DNA from: Brachybacterium sillae | Lineage (GTDB): Bacteria; Actinomycetota; Actinomycetes; Actinomycetales; Dermabacteraceae | Direction: 5' to 3' | Assembly (NCBI RefSeq): GCF_025028335.1 | Contig: NZ_JAFEUW010000001.1 | Coordinates: 310,001 to 374,000 of the forward strand | Length of the DNA: 64,000 bases | Shown here: positions 28,708 through 37,037 of the stretch, one piece after another | Numbering within the stretch: the first letter of the stretch is position 1 | Layout: every line of letters begins with the position of its first letter | Made by a program: the position numbers and the translations under genes | Notes under the pieces: generated by a model | Seen by the model: the letters and a program-made list of their open reading frames with translations, nothing else | The model's database searches: none | Told to the model about the DNA's origin: nothing

Positions 28708-29646
28708 TCAGAACCCGAGACGACCCAGCTGTTTGGGATCGCGCTGCCAGTCCTTGGCGACCTTGACCCGCAGATCCAGGTGCACGCGGCGGCCCAGCAG
28801 CTGGTTGATCTCAGCGCGGGCGCGGGACCCGACCTCCTTCAGGCGCGACCCGCCGCGACCGATGATGATGCCCTTCTGGCTGTCGCGTTCGACGAACACG
28901 CTCGCCCGCACGACGAGCCGGCCGGAGCCGGGTTCGACCTCGGCGAAGGCGTCACCGTCCGGGCTCTCCTCGACGATCTCCTCGACGACCACGGCGATCG
29001 AGTGCGGCAGCTCATCGCGCACCCCCTCGAGGGCGGCCTCCCGGATCAGTTCGGCGATGCGATCGGCGTCGCTCTCCTCGGTGAGGACCTCGTCGGGGTA
29101 CAGCTGTGGCCCCTCCGGCAGCTGTCCGGCGATGACGTCGACCAGGACATCGACCTGGCGTCCGGTGGCTGCGCTGATCGGCACGATCTCGTCGGGGTCC
29201 AGCAGCTCGTGGACGGCCAGCAGGTGCTCGGCCACCCGTTCGGGGCCCACCAGATCAGTCTTCGTCACCACGGCCACCAGGCGGGGGCCGCGGCGGCCCT
29301 GTCGCATCTCGGCGAGGTCCTGGGCGATGTAACGGTCCCCGGGGCCGATCTTCTGGTCCGCCGGAAGGCAGAACGCCACCACGTCGACCTCGGTGAGGGT
29401 CTCCCGCACCAGGTCGTTCAGACGCTGGCCGAGCAACGTGCGAGGACGGTGCACCCCGGGGGTGTCGACCAGAACGATCTGGGCGTCGGGCCGGGTGAGG
29501 ATGCCACGGATGGCCCGGCGGGTGGTCTGGGGTTTGGAGCTGGTGATGGCGACCTTCTCCCCCACCAACGCGTTGGTGAGGGTGGATTTGCCGACGTTGG
29601 GCCGTCCGACGATCGCGACGAAGCCTGCGCGGTGCGGCGTGCTCAT
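28708..29646 (-). CDS. era: GTPase Era
   Basis: Ribosome-assembly GTPase that binds the 3' end of 16S rRNA. The 312-residue protein has G1 GRPNVGKS (14-21), G3 DTPGVHRP, G4 TKTD (Thr replacing the usual Asn of NKxD), G5 ISAATG, and a C-terminal KH domain with the GRGGSRLKEV loop. The ATG at 29646 overlaps the stop of the upstream CNNM/CBS gene (ATGA). It ends the conserved HIT-phoH-ybeY-CNNM-era series, in which ybeY and era both act on the small ribosomal subunit. Confidence 0.97.
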   Translation of the reverse strand: MSTPHRAGFVAIVGRPNVGKSTLTNALVGEKVAITSSKPQTTRRAIRGILTRPDAQIVLVDTPGVHRPRTLLGQRLNDLVRETLTEVDVVAFCLPADQKIGPGDRYIAQDLAEMRQGRRGPRLVAVVTKTDLVGPERVAEHLLAVHELLDPDEIVPISAATGRQVDVLVDVIAGQLPEGPQLYPDEVLTEESDADRIAELIREAALEGVRDELPHSIAVVVEEIVEESPDGDAFAEVEPGSGRLVVRASVFVERDSQKGIIIGRGGSRLKEVGSRARAEINQLLGRRVHLDLRVKVAKDWQRDPKQLGRLGF

Positions 29647-31121
29647 GCGTCCTCCTCCGCCCCCAGGGTGCGGTCTGCACGGCGGCTGCCCTCGGCGCGC
29701 AGTGCGATGCGGCTCTCGGTGTGCCCGTCACGGTGGGACTCGTGACGGTCCTCGTGGTCCTCGGGTCCGGAGACCTCCTCGCGGCGGTCCTCGCGGCGCT
29801 CTTCTCGACGGTCCTCGTGGCGGCCGCTGTCGTCCTCCGCGGTCTCCTCGGTGCGCGGGGTCCGGGTGACCAGCAGGGTCGAGACCCGCTTGCGGCGCCC
29901 GGAGGTCTTCTCCGCGACCATGTGCAGACCGTGGGCGTCGGCCTCGGCACCGACCACCGGGACCTTTCCCAGGGCTTTGGCGAGCAGCCCGCCGACGGTG
30001 TCGACGTCGTCGTCCTCGATCTCCAGGCCGAACAGCTCGCCGACGGTGCTGACGGTCTCCCTCGAGGGGACCCGGAACGCGCCCTCCCCCAGGTCCTCGA
30101 TCTCGGGTTCGGTGCGGTCATGCTCGTCGGCGATGTCCCCGACGATCTCCTCCAGCACGTCCTCGATGGTCACGATGCCGCTGACGCCGCCGTATTCGTC
30201 GACGATGATCGCGACGTGCACGCGGCTGGTCTGCATCATCCGCAGCACATCGTCGGCGCCGACGAATTCGGGAACGAACTGCGCCGGGCGCATCACCTCG
30301 GTGACCGGGATCGCGGGGCGTGGATCCCACGGGGAGTGGACCGCGCGCATGACGTCCTTGACGTACAGCATGCCGAGCAGGTCGTCGACGCTGTCACCGA
30401 TGACGGGAATGCGGGAGTGACCGGAGCGGACGAACAGGCGGATCGCCTTCTCGGCTGACGCGTCCGCGCTGATGGTGACCATGTCGGTGCGGGGCACCAT
30501 GAGCTCACGGATGTGGGTGCCCCCCAGGTCGAACACACCGCGGATCATGTCGCGTTCATCGTGCTCGAGCTCGTCGTTCTCGGTGGCGCGGTCCACGAAG
30601 TGCCGCAGCTCGGCTTCGGTCGCGTACGGGCCGCCGTGGACCTTGCCACCAGGGGTGAAGGCGGAACCGATGTGGATCAGCAGACCCGACGGGAGGCCCA
30701 GCAGCTGCCGGGTCACCGAGATCAGACCGGACAGGCGCACGGCGACCTTCTCCGGTTCGCGGCGGCCGAGGGTGCGCGGCGAGACGGACACACCGAGGAA
30801 GGCGACCGTGACCGACACGAGCAGCGCCACGAGCGTCGCGACCAGATCACGGTCGATGAGCGCGAAGATCATGCCGGTGATGCCGACGACGAGCAGCACT
30901 TCCGACGCGATCCGGCCCAGGGTGATGGAGGCGAAGGTGCGCGGTGCATCGTCGTACTGGCGCAGGGCGCGGCGGCGGATCCGCTCGGGACGGTCGTCGA
31001 GCTCGCGGTCCAGGCGCGCGCGGTTGGTGGCCAGCAGGGCGGCATCGGCGGCCGACAGCAGCGCGCCGAGCACCAGGCCGAGCAGCGCGAGCGGCAGCAG
31101 GACGGGGATCAGAGGGGTCAT
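29643..31121 (-). CDS. CNNM/hemolysin-family membrane protein with CBS pair
   Basis: A 492-residue protein with an N-terminal membrane domain of about four helices (CNNM, DUF21) at about 1-140, a tandem CBS pair at about 205-330 (RELMVPRTDMVTI and VTEVMRPAQFVPE start the two repeats), and a CorC/HlyC C-terminal domain to about 420. Homologues export or sense Mg2+/Co2+. The last 70 residues are unusual: a charged, repetitive tail with the pattern HEDRREERREDRREE followed by His/Asp/Arg-rich sequence. It precedes era with a 4-base overlap. Confidence 0.9.
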   Translation of the reverse strand: MTPLIPVLLPLALLGLVLGALLSAADAALLATNRARLDRELDDRPERIRRRALRQYDDAPRTFASITLGRIASEVLLVVGITGMIFALIDRDLVATLVALLVSVTVAFLGVSVSPRTLGRREPEKVAVRLSGLISVTRQLLGLPSGLLIHIGSAFTPGGKVHGGPYATEAELRHFVDRATENDELEHDERDMIRGVFDLGGTHIRELMVPRTDMVTISADASAEKAIRLFVRSGHSRIPVIGDSVDDLLGMLYVKDVMRAVHSPWDPRPAIPVTEVMRPAQFVPEFVGADDVLRMMQTSRVHVAIIVDEYGGVSGIVTIEDVLEEIVGDIADEHDRTEPEIEDLGEGAFRVPSRETVSTVGELFGLEIEDDDVDTVGGLLAKALGKVPVVGAEADAHGLHMVAEKTSGRRKRVSTLLVTRTPRTEETAEDDSGRHEDRREERREDRREEVSGPEDHEDRHESHRDGHTESRIALRAEGSRRADRTLGAEEDA

Positions 31122-31139
31122 GTGTCGGAGTACTCCCGC

Positions 31140-31604
31140 TCAGTTCTGGCGGCCGCGGCCGGCGAGGAAGGTGAGCAGCAGACGGCGCTGCAGGTCGAAC
31201 ATGACCCGACGCTCCTCCTCCTCGGCGTGATCGAACCCGAGCAGATGCAGGATGCCGTGGGTGGTGAGAAGCAGCATCTCCTCCACGGCCGAGTGACCGG
31301 ACTCCTTCGCCTGCCGGGCGGCGACGCTGGGGCAGATGACGATGTCACCCAGCAGTCCCTCTTCCGCGGGGTCATCCTCGGATCCGGGGCGCAGCTCGTC
31401 CATCGGGAAGCTCAGCACGTCGGTCGGCCCCGGCTCATCCATCCACCGCACGTGCAGGTCTGTCATGGCCGTCTCGTCCACGAACAGCAGGGACAGCTCG
31501 GTGGCCGGGTGCAGGTGCATCGCGGACATGACGAACTCCGCGAGGTGGATGAACTCCTGTTCATCGATCCGCGTGGTGGTCTCGTTGTTGACCTCGACGG
31601 TCAT
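31140..31604 (-). CDS. ybeY: Endoribonuclease YbeY
   Basis: Metal-dependent RNase for 16S rRNA 3' end maturation and ribosome quality control. The 154-residue protein has the signature HGILHLLGFDH with three histidine zinc ligands and a mid-domain WMDEPGPTDVLSFPMDE block. The ATG at 31604 overlaps the phoH stop (ATGA) and has a GGGAG just upstream. Confidence 0.96.
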   Translation of the reverse strand: MTVEVNNETTTRIDEQEFIHLAEFVMSAMHLHPATELSLLFVDETAMTDLHVRWMDEPGPTDVLSFPMDELRPGSEDDPAEEGLLGDIVICPSVAARQAKESGHSAVEEMLLLTTHGILHLLGFDHAEEEERRVMFDLQRRLLLTFLAGRGRQN

Positions 31605-32671
31605 CGGGAGGCTCCCTTCGAGGAGGTCGTATGGGGTCGGGCGGGGTCGCCGTGGCGGCGCTCGGCGCGGTTGCCGGAGCCGACCTCCCAGCGGCCGTAG
31701 GCCTCGACGATGTCGCTGACGAGCCGGTGGCGGAGCACATCCCGCGGGGTGAGGCGACAGAAGGAGATGTCGTCGATCCCGGCGAGGACCTTCTCCACCA
31801 CACGCAGGCCGCTGGTCTGGGAACCGGGCAGATCCACCTGCGTGATGTCGCCGGTGACCACCATCGTGGAGTTGAACCCCAGGCGGGTGAGGAACATCTT
31901 CATCTGTTCCGGGGTGGTGTTCTGCGCCTCGTCGAGGATGATGAACGCGTCGTTGAGGGTGCGCCCGCGCATGTACGCCAGCGGCGCGACCTCGATGGTG
32001 CCGGCACCCATCAATCGCGGGATCGAATCGGGGTCGAGCATGTCGTGCAGCGCGTCGTACAGAGGCCGCAGGTACGGGTCGATCTTCTCGTTCAGACTTC
32101 CGGGGAGGAATCCGAGACGCTCGCCGGCCTCCACTGCGGGGCGGGTCAGGATGATCCGGTTGATCTCCTTGTTCAGCAGCTTCCGCACCGCCATCGCCAC
32201 GGCCAGATAGGTCTTTCCGGTGCCGGCAGGGCCGATGCCGAAGGTGATGGTGGAGGTCTCGATCGCGTCGATGTACTGCTTCTGGCCGAGGGTCTTCGGC
32301 CGGATGGTGCGGCCGCGCGCGGACAGCACCGTGCGGGCGAGGACCTCATCGATCCGCTCCCCCGCGCGGCGGTCATCGCCGTAGAGGGCCGCGGCCCGCT
32401 CGACGGCTTCCGCGGTGACCGGCTGCCCGGAGGTCGCCATCTCGATCAGCGACCGGACGATGTGCTCGGCCCGGGAGACCGCCTGCTCGAGGCCGCGCAG
32501 GGTCACCTGGTGGCCGCGCACATGAACGTCGGTCTCGGGGACGACGTCCGCGAGAGCGGCGAGGGCCTGGTCGCTCTCTCCGAGGATCTGGAAGGGACTG
32601 AGGTGGTCGGGGATCGCCAGCCGGCGTTCGATCACCTGGGGGGCAGGGCCGGGTGCCTCGGCTGAGGTCAC
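31601..32671 (-). CDS. phoH: PhoH-like ATPase
   Basis: A 356-residue PhoH/YbeZ-family P-loop ATPase. Walker A is GPAGTGKT, Walker B FIILDEAQN, with TGDITQVDLPGS and QTSGLRVVEKVL after it; an N-terminal region of about 120 residues precedes the ATPase. YbeZ proteins work with YbeY on RNA, matching the adjacency. Two starts compete: GTG 32671 with AAGGAG 5 bases upstream, and GTG 32686, which overlaps the stop of the HIT gene. The first was preferred for its ribosome binding site. Confidence 0.93.
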   Translation of the reverse strand: MTSAEAPGPAPQVIERRLAIPDHLSPFQILGESDQALAALADVVPETDVHVRGHQVTLRGLEQAVSRAEHIVRSLIEMATSGQPVTAEAVERAAALYGDDRRAGERIDEVLARTVLSARGRTIRPKTLGQKQYIDAIETSTITFGIGPAGTGKTYLAVAMAVRKLLNKEINRIILTRPAVEAGERLGFLPGSLNEKIDPYLRPLYDALHDMLDPDSIPRLMGAGTIEVAPLAYMRGRTLNDAFIILDEAQNTTPEQMKMFLTRLGFNSTMVVTGDITQVDLPGSQTSGLRVVEKVLAGIDDISFCRLTPRDVLRHRLVSDIVEAYGRWEVGSGNRAERRHGDPARPHTTSSKGASR

Positions 32672-32682
32672 AGCTCTCCTTC

Positions 32683-33039
32683 TCACTGGCGGCTTCCCGC
32701 CAGGACGTGGGCGTGGACGTGGAAGACGGTCTGACCGGCTGCCTCACCGGTGTTGAACACCAGGCGGAACTGCCCGTCGGCCTCCTGCTCGGCGACGCGA
32801 CCGGCGACCTCCACGACGTGGGCGAGAAGATCGGGGTGCAGAGCGAGGGCGGTGACGTCACGGCGGTGGACGCGAGGCACCACCAACACGTGCACGGGAG
32901 CCTGCGGATGGAGGTCTCGGAAGGCGATCACGGACTCGTCCTCGTAGACGCGATCCGCAGGAATCTCCTCGGCGACGATCCGGCAGAAGACGCAGTCGGG
33001 CTCGACGGCGGGCTCGGCGTTCTGGGCGGTGGTGGTCAT
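32683..33039 (-). CDS. HIT-family protein
   Basis: A 118-residue histidine-triad protein, a family of nucleotide hydrolases acting on AMP-linked substrates. The triad motif is FHVHAHVLAG near the C-terminus, and the N-terminus contains CVFCRIVAEEIPADRVYEDE with a CxxC pair. The ATG at 33039 is the first plausible start: similarity begins there, and TAGGAT stands 7 bases before it. It heads the operon that runs through phoH, ybeY, the CNNM gene and era, so this promoter may drive all five. Confidence 0.93.
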   Translation of the reverse strand: MTTTAQNAEPAVEPDCVFCRIVAEEIPADRVYEDESVIAFRDLHPQAPVHVLVVPRVHRRDVTALALHPDLLAHVVEVAGRVAEQEADGQFRLVFNTGEAAGQTVFHVHAHVLAGSRQ

Positions 33040-33046
33040 GCGTCCG

Positions 33047-33052
33047 ATCCTA
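33047..33052 (-). promoter_or_regulatory. -10 hexamer of the HIT-phoH-ybeY-era operon (leaderless)
   Basis: TAGGAT on the minus strand ends 7 bases before the ATG at 33039, which has no ribosome binding site. No convincing -35 is visible. Confidence 0.5.
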
Positions 33053-33129
33053 CGGCGGGCCGCCGACGAACGACCCTCGTGGTCGGGTGGGCAGCGGAAG
33101 TCGAGCACGGTCGGCACCCGCCGGCACCG

Positions 33130-33138
33130 TTATCCACA
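33130..33138 (+). promoter_or_regulatory. Isolated consensus DnaA box
   Basis: TTATCCACA is a perfect match to the consensus DnaA-binding 9-mer, in the 180-base divergent region between the HIT gene and the DUF6318 lipoprotein. No cluster of boxes accompanies it, so this is not an origin. Confidence 0.45.
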
Positions 33139-33219
33139 CGGCACCTTCGGCCGATGTGCCGGGGGTCACGTCTGGTTAGGGTGCTGGGCGGACCCGTCGC
33201 CGATCTCGAGGACTCCGTG

Positions 33220-33978
33220 ATGCCCCCGCTGAGCGTTGAAACGACCACCGCCGCTGTCTCTGCCCAGGAGACGCCTCTCCCGACGCGGGCCGACTGGCGT
33301 CGGCCCGGTGGGGGGCGCCGTCTGGGGGCTGTTGCGCTGGCGGGGGTCGTGATGCTGGGTGTTGCGGCCTGTGGTGGGGAGAGTTCGAGAGACGCAGCCA
33401 CATTTCCCCCGACGGTGGTCTCAGACTTCCCCGCCACCTCTGACGGCGGCGGAGAGACGACCCCGGGCGCACCGAGCGACGCCGGCGGCACTACCGACGG
33501 TGGCGCCTCCGACGGCGGCGGAACCGTCGTCGCGAACATCCCCAAGCCCGACCCCAAGGACTACCCGGGCATGGACCAACACACCCAGGAAGGCGCAGAA
33601 CAGGCGTTCGCGTATTACTGGGACCTGGTGCTCTGGGGGTACCAGACCGGCGACCCTGAACCGGCCATGGCGATGGCCACAGAAAATTGCCGGAATTGCC
33701 AATCCCTGGCGATTCAAATCGCAGACTACCGCCAGAACGGCGGACTCTGGCAGAATGCGAAGATTGAGCGCGGAGAAGTCGAGTCGCGGACAAGTGAGTA
33801 CGACGGAGCAGAGTATGACGCTCGACGCCAGGTACGAGTGGCCTTCCATGACAACGAGAACAACCCCGCCGAAGAGACGTCGGTAGTCTTCTACGTCCTT
33901 GGAAGCAACATTGCTTGGAAAGACGGGGAGTGGAAAATGGAAGGCGGAGCCACCGATACCCGGAGGGAGGAGGGGTGA
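33220..33978 (+). CDS. DUF6318-family lipoprotein
   Basis: A 252-residue secreted protein. A signal region (LGAVALAGVVMLGVAAC) ends with a lipobox cysteine, followed by a Gly/Ser/Thr/Asp/Pro-rich linker and then a domain starting near PKPDPKDYPGMDQHTQEGAEQAFAYYW that contains a paired CRNC. The fold matches the actinobacterial DUF6318 family (NTF2-like), whose function is unknown. The ATG at 33220 follows GAGG at 33208-33211; GTG 33217 is an alternative. A TAGGGT -10-like hexamer lies at 33177-33182. The second half is clearly AT-richer than the window average. It overlaps the next gene by 4 bases. Confidence 0.75.
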   Translation: MPPLSVETTTAAVSAQETPLPTRADWRRPGGGRRLGAVALAGVVMLGVAACGGESSRDAATFPPTVVSDFPATSDGGGETTPGAPSDAGGTTDGGASDGGGTVVANIPKPDPKDYPGMDQHTQEGAEQAFAYYWDLVLWGYQTGDPEPAMAMATENCRNCQSLAIQIADYRQNGGLWQNAKIERGEVESRTSEYDGAEYDARRQVRVAFHDNENNPAEETSVVFYVLGSNIAWKDGEWKMEGGATDTRREEG

Positions 33979-35045
33979 TCGCGCACGGCCTACTCACGCC
34001 TAGGGATTTTGTCCGTGCAGGCGTATTTGCGCTTGCACTTACGATCACACCGACCACCTTCGCATATGCTGACGGCAATGACCTCGGTGGGGTTGCCGAC
34101 AATAATGAGTTCCAGGCATGGGTAAAAGGGGGTTGGAGCTCGAAAGCGACAAGGAATATACCCCACAGCTCAAATCAACCCGATCACACTTCCGCTAATA
34201 CTCCCGCGCGTCGTCCTCCGGCGTTTACGACGTGGTGGGAGCGTGAGGAGGCGGTGACTCCGGAGTGTTCGGAGGCGGGTGAGTGTGGGTTCGCGGTGGG
34301 GAGTTGTGAGGCGCAGGGTCAGGCCCGGTGGCGGCTGACCGGGTCGGATGTCGTGGGTATCCCGCAGCCTGGTGCCTCGGGGGCTGAGGCTGGTGCGTAT
34401 TCACAAAGGGGGACGCGGACGGAGGTCGCGACTGGTGCGACCAGTGACCTGGGGTTCCGGTGTGTCACCCCCGGGCAGCCCGGCAGCACTGGCGGTGTGG
34501 CGGGGGCGGGGGCTCCGGTGGTGATCACGGTGACGCGGGAGGACTTCGCTCGCCTGCCCGTCGAACCGTTGGTGCCGCATGCGGGCCCGGAGGCCGGGTG
34601 GATCCCGGTCAACTCCCCCACCGTCCTGTATGTCGAGCCCACCGATCAGATTCTCGACACCACGCTGCTGGGCACCCCCGTCCAGGTCCGAGCGATCCCC
34701 GTCTCCTACACCTGGTCGATGGGTGATGGCGGCACGATCACCACCACCAAACGCGGCAAGCCGTATCCGTCTGAAGAGGTCGCCTACTACTACGAGACCG
34801 AGGGCTGGTATGACATCACCCTGACCACCACGTTCGCCGGACAGTTCTCCGTCAACGGTGGCCCCTGGCAGGACATCGACGGCACCATCACCATCGACTC
34901 CACCCCCGTCCCCCTCTACTCCAACTCCCTCGAATCCCGCCTCGTGAACCCCGACTCCACCGAGCCCCCCGAACCCATCGTTCCTGACCGCACCCCCGAC
35001 ACCGAAGGCCACCCCAACCCCCGAGCCGGACACGAAACCCGATAA
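33975..35045 (+). CDS. Secreted PKD-like domain protein
   Basis: A 356-residue protein of unknown function. An N-terminal signal peptide (about 1-33, DFVRAGVFALALTITPTTFAYA) leads into a region rich in Gly/Ser/Arg with cysteine pairs (TPECSEAGECGF, SCEAQGQ), then a PKD-like beta-sandwich with the hallmark YTWSMGDGG and YETEGWYDITLTTTF, and a Pro/Glu/Asp-rich C-terminal tail. There is no LPxTG anchor. Translation starts at GTG 33975, overlapping the lipoprotein's stop, so the two are surely translated together and may interact outside the membrane. The first 250 bases have GC near 50 to 55 percent. Confidence 0.65.
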   Translation: MIAHGLLTPRDFVRAGVFALALTITPTTFAYADGNDLGGVADNNEFQAWVKGGWSSKATRNIPHSSNQPDHTSANTPARRPPAFTTWWEREEAVTPECSEAGECGFAVGSCEAQGQARWRLTGSDVVGIPQPGASGAEAGAYSQRGTRTEVATGATSDLGFRCVTPGQPGSTGGVAGAGAPVVITVTREDFARLPVEPLVPHAGPEAGWIPVNSPTVLYVEPTDQILDTTLLGTPVQVRAIPVSYTWSMGDGGTITTTKRGKPYPSEEVAYYYETEGWYDITLTTTFAGQFSVNGGPWQDIDGTITIDSTPVPLYSNSLESRLVNPDSTEPPEPIVPDRTPDTEGHPNPRAGHETR

Positions 35046-35136
35046 CCACACCGACCCCACCCACAGTCCTAGGGGGGCATCCACCAACGCCGCGAGACCT
35101 CCGACCCGCCCCCTGAGTTCGGCACCATGTCGGGCC

Positions 35137-36201
35137 TCACCCCAGGTGGCCGAGCACCTCGAGCAGATGTTCGATGACCGCGTCGGCATCCACGTCTCGG
35201 AGCACCTCGACGGTCGGCGGTCGTCCCCAACGTCCGAGCGGGTCTCCGACGGTCTGCCCGCGCGTGAGGGTTCCGACCAGTTCCACATCGACCGCCAAGG
35301 GGCTGGTGCTGGCGAATCTCTGCGCCCCCGCGGAATCGAGGTGGCTCTCGACGGCATGGGCGGTGACGAAGGGATCGTGGACGTGGCAGATGCGGCCGAA
35401 ACCGTCGGCCTCATGAAAGTCGACGTACCAGCGCAGCGCATCACCGAGGATCGGCACCACCGGGTGGTCACCGAGAGCCGCGACAGACGCGACCGTCTGC
35501 TCGGTGAAGACGATCTGCTCGGTGGCATCGAGGGGCCCGAGGACGGGAAGCTGGGGGGCGCTGGCGAAGGCTGCGAGCACCTGCTGGGCGGCCTCCGGAT
35601 CCACGGCGATGTTCCATTCGCTGGTGGGACCGGTGTTCCCGCGATGATGGATCGCCCCGCCCATGATGTGCAGGCGACGCAGCAGCCGCGGCAATTCCGG
35701 TTCGAGGGTGAGGGCCCGCGCGAGGTTGGTGTGGGGTCCGAGAACGATTCCGACCAGCTGGCCTGGATGGGCGCGGGCGAGCTCGACCCATAGCCGGGCG
35801 CCGTCCCAGCCGTCGGGATCGCCACCGCCTGGACGTCCGAGGCCGCTGCCACGTGCCTCGGAGTCTGCGCCCCCGTCACTGGCGGTCCGTGGAGACTCCG
35901 GCAGTCGGGCGTATCCGAGGCCGCCGGGCCCGTGGGTGTCGTCGGCATACATCGGGGGTTCGACCAGCGGTGCATCGGCGCCACGTGCGACCGGCACGCC
36001 ACCCAGGCCGAGGAGCCTGCAGAGCACGCGGTTGTTGCGGTGAACCACATCGACCGGCACGTTGCCGCCGGTGGAGACGACACCGAGCAGCTCCACCTCC
36101 CGGCGGCATGCCAGGTAAGTCAGGGCGAGTGCATCGTCGATGCCGGTGTCACAGTCGAGCAGCACCGGAAGACGCGAGGCGGCGGTCGTCGCGCGGAGCA
36201 C
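35137..36201 (-). CDS. Nucleoside hydrolase
   Basis: A 354-residue inosine/uridine-preferring nucleoside hydrolase homologue that would cleave the N-glycosidic bond of ribonucleosides. The calcium-binding signature is LLDCDTGIDDALAL, with later HIMGGAIHHRGN, WNIAVDPEAAQ and GPLDATEQ blocks forming the active site. A flexible insert at about 95-130 is rich in Gly and Asp. GTG 36201 starts one base after the rsmE stop, so the gene sits in the hrcA-dnaJ-rsmE transcription unit. Substrate preference cannot be read. Confidence 0.9.
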   Translation of the reverse strand: MLRATTAASRLPVLLDCDTGIDDALALTYLACRREVELLGVVSTGGNVPVDVVHRNNRVLCRLLGLGGVPVARGADAPLVEPPMYADDTHGPGGLGYARLPESPRTASDGGADSEARGSGLGRPGGGDPDGWDGARLWVELARAHPGQLVGIVLGPHTNLARALTLEPELPRLLRRLHIMGGAIHHRGNTGPTSEWNIAVDPEAAQQVLAAFASAPQLPVLGPLDATEQIVFTEQTVASVAALGDHPVVPILGDALRWYVDFHEADGFGRICHVHDPFVTAHAVESHLDSAGAQRFASTSPLAVDVELVGTLTRGQTVGDPLGRWGRPPTVEVLRDVDADAVIEHLLEVLGHLG

Positions 36202-36202
36202 G

Positions 36203-36994
36203 TCAGTCCCAGCGCCCCAGGGCCAGGCTCAGCGCGGCGATGGCCGCCGGCCCGGCGGTGGAGGAGCGCAGCACCTCCGGGCCGAGCAGCACGGACCGGG
36301 AGCCTGCCTCCCGGAAGGCGGTGAGCTCATCCTCGGTGATGCCTCCCTCGGGACCGACGACGACGGTCACCTCCGGCAGGTCTGCGGCATCGACCCGCTC
36401 CCGCAGCTGCGGCAGGACGGTGCTGATCCGGGCGGACTCCTGTTCGTGGAGCACCAGCACGACACCGCCGTCGGAGACCCGCGCGGCGATCTCCTCGGCG
36501 AGTGCCCGGCTGGTGAGGGCCTCGTCCACGGCGGGGATACCGGGCCTGCGGCACTGCTTCACCGCGGCGTGCACGGTGGCGCGCCACTTGGCACGGCCCT
36601 TGGCGAGCTTCTCTCCCTTCCACACCGACACGGACCGATCGGCGATCCACGGCGTCACCCGGTCGACCCCGAGCTCGGTCGCGGCTTCCACGGCCTGCTC
36701 ATCACGACCCCCGGTGGCGAGGGCCTGCACGAGGGCGAGGCGCGGTCGCCGCCGCAGCGGCTCACTCGGGTCGGACAGCAATCGCAGCTGCAGGTGCTCC
36801 TTCCCGGTGGCCTCCACCTGGCAGCGCACCTGGCTCCCATCGGCGTCGGTCAACAGCACCTGCTCCCCGGTGCCGATCCGGGCGACCTTCGCGGCATGCC
36901 GGCCCTCGTCTCCGCGCAGCTCCACCACGGAGCCCTCGCGCAGGTCCCGGAGGGATCCCTCGAGCAGGAGGAACTGCGGCGGGGTGGTGGGCAC
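36203..36994 (-). CDS. rsmE: 16S rRNA (uracil-1498-N3)-methyltransferase
   Basis: SPOUT-class methyltransferase adding methyl to U1498 of 16S rRNA. The 263-residue protein has an N-terminal PUA-like domain and the knotted C-terminal domain with VVVGPEGGITEDE and LGPEVLRSSTAGPAAIAALS. The start is GTG 36994, preceded by AGGAG; longer in-frame reading upstream has no family similarity. It follows dnaJ by 43 bases, so it belongs to the hrcA-led operon; hrcA-dnaJ-rsmE is a conserved order in Actinobacteria. Confidence 0.93.
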   Translation of the reverse strand: MPTTPPQFLLLEGSLRDLREGSVVELRGDEGRHAAKVARIGTGEQVLLTDADGSQVRCQVEATGKEHLQLRLLSDPSEPLRRRPRLALVQALATGGRDEQAVEAATELGVDRVTPWIADRSVSVWKGEKLAKGRAKWRATVHAAVKQCRRPGIPAVDEALTSRALAEEIAARVSDGGVVLVLHEQESARISTVLPQLRERVDAADLPEVTVVVGPEGGITEDELTAFREAGSRSVLLGPEVLRSSTAGPAAIAALSLALGRWD

Positions 36995-37037
36995 GGGGTC
37001 TCCTGGCCGGTCGACGGACAGAGGTGTCGGGGAGCGG

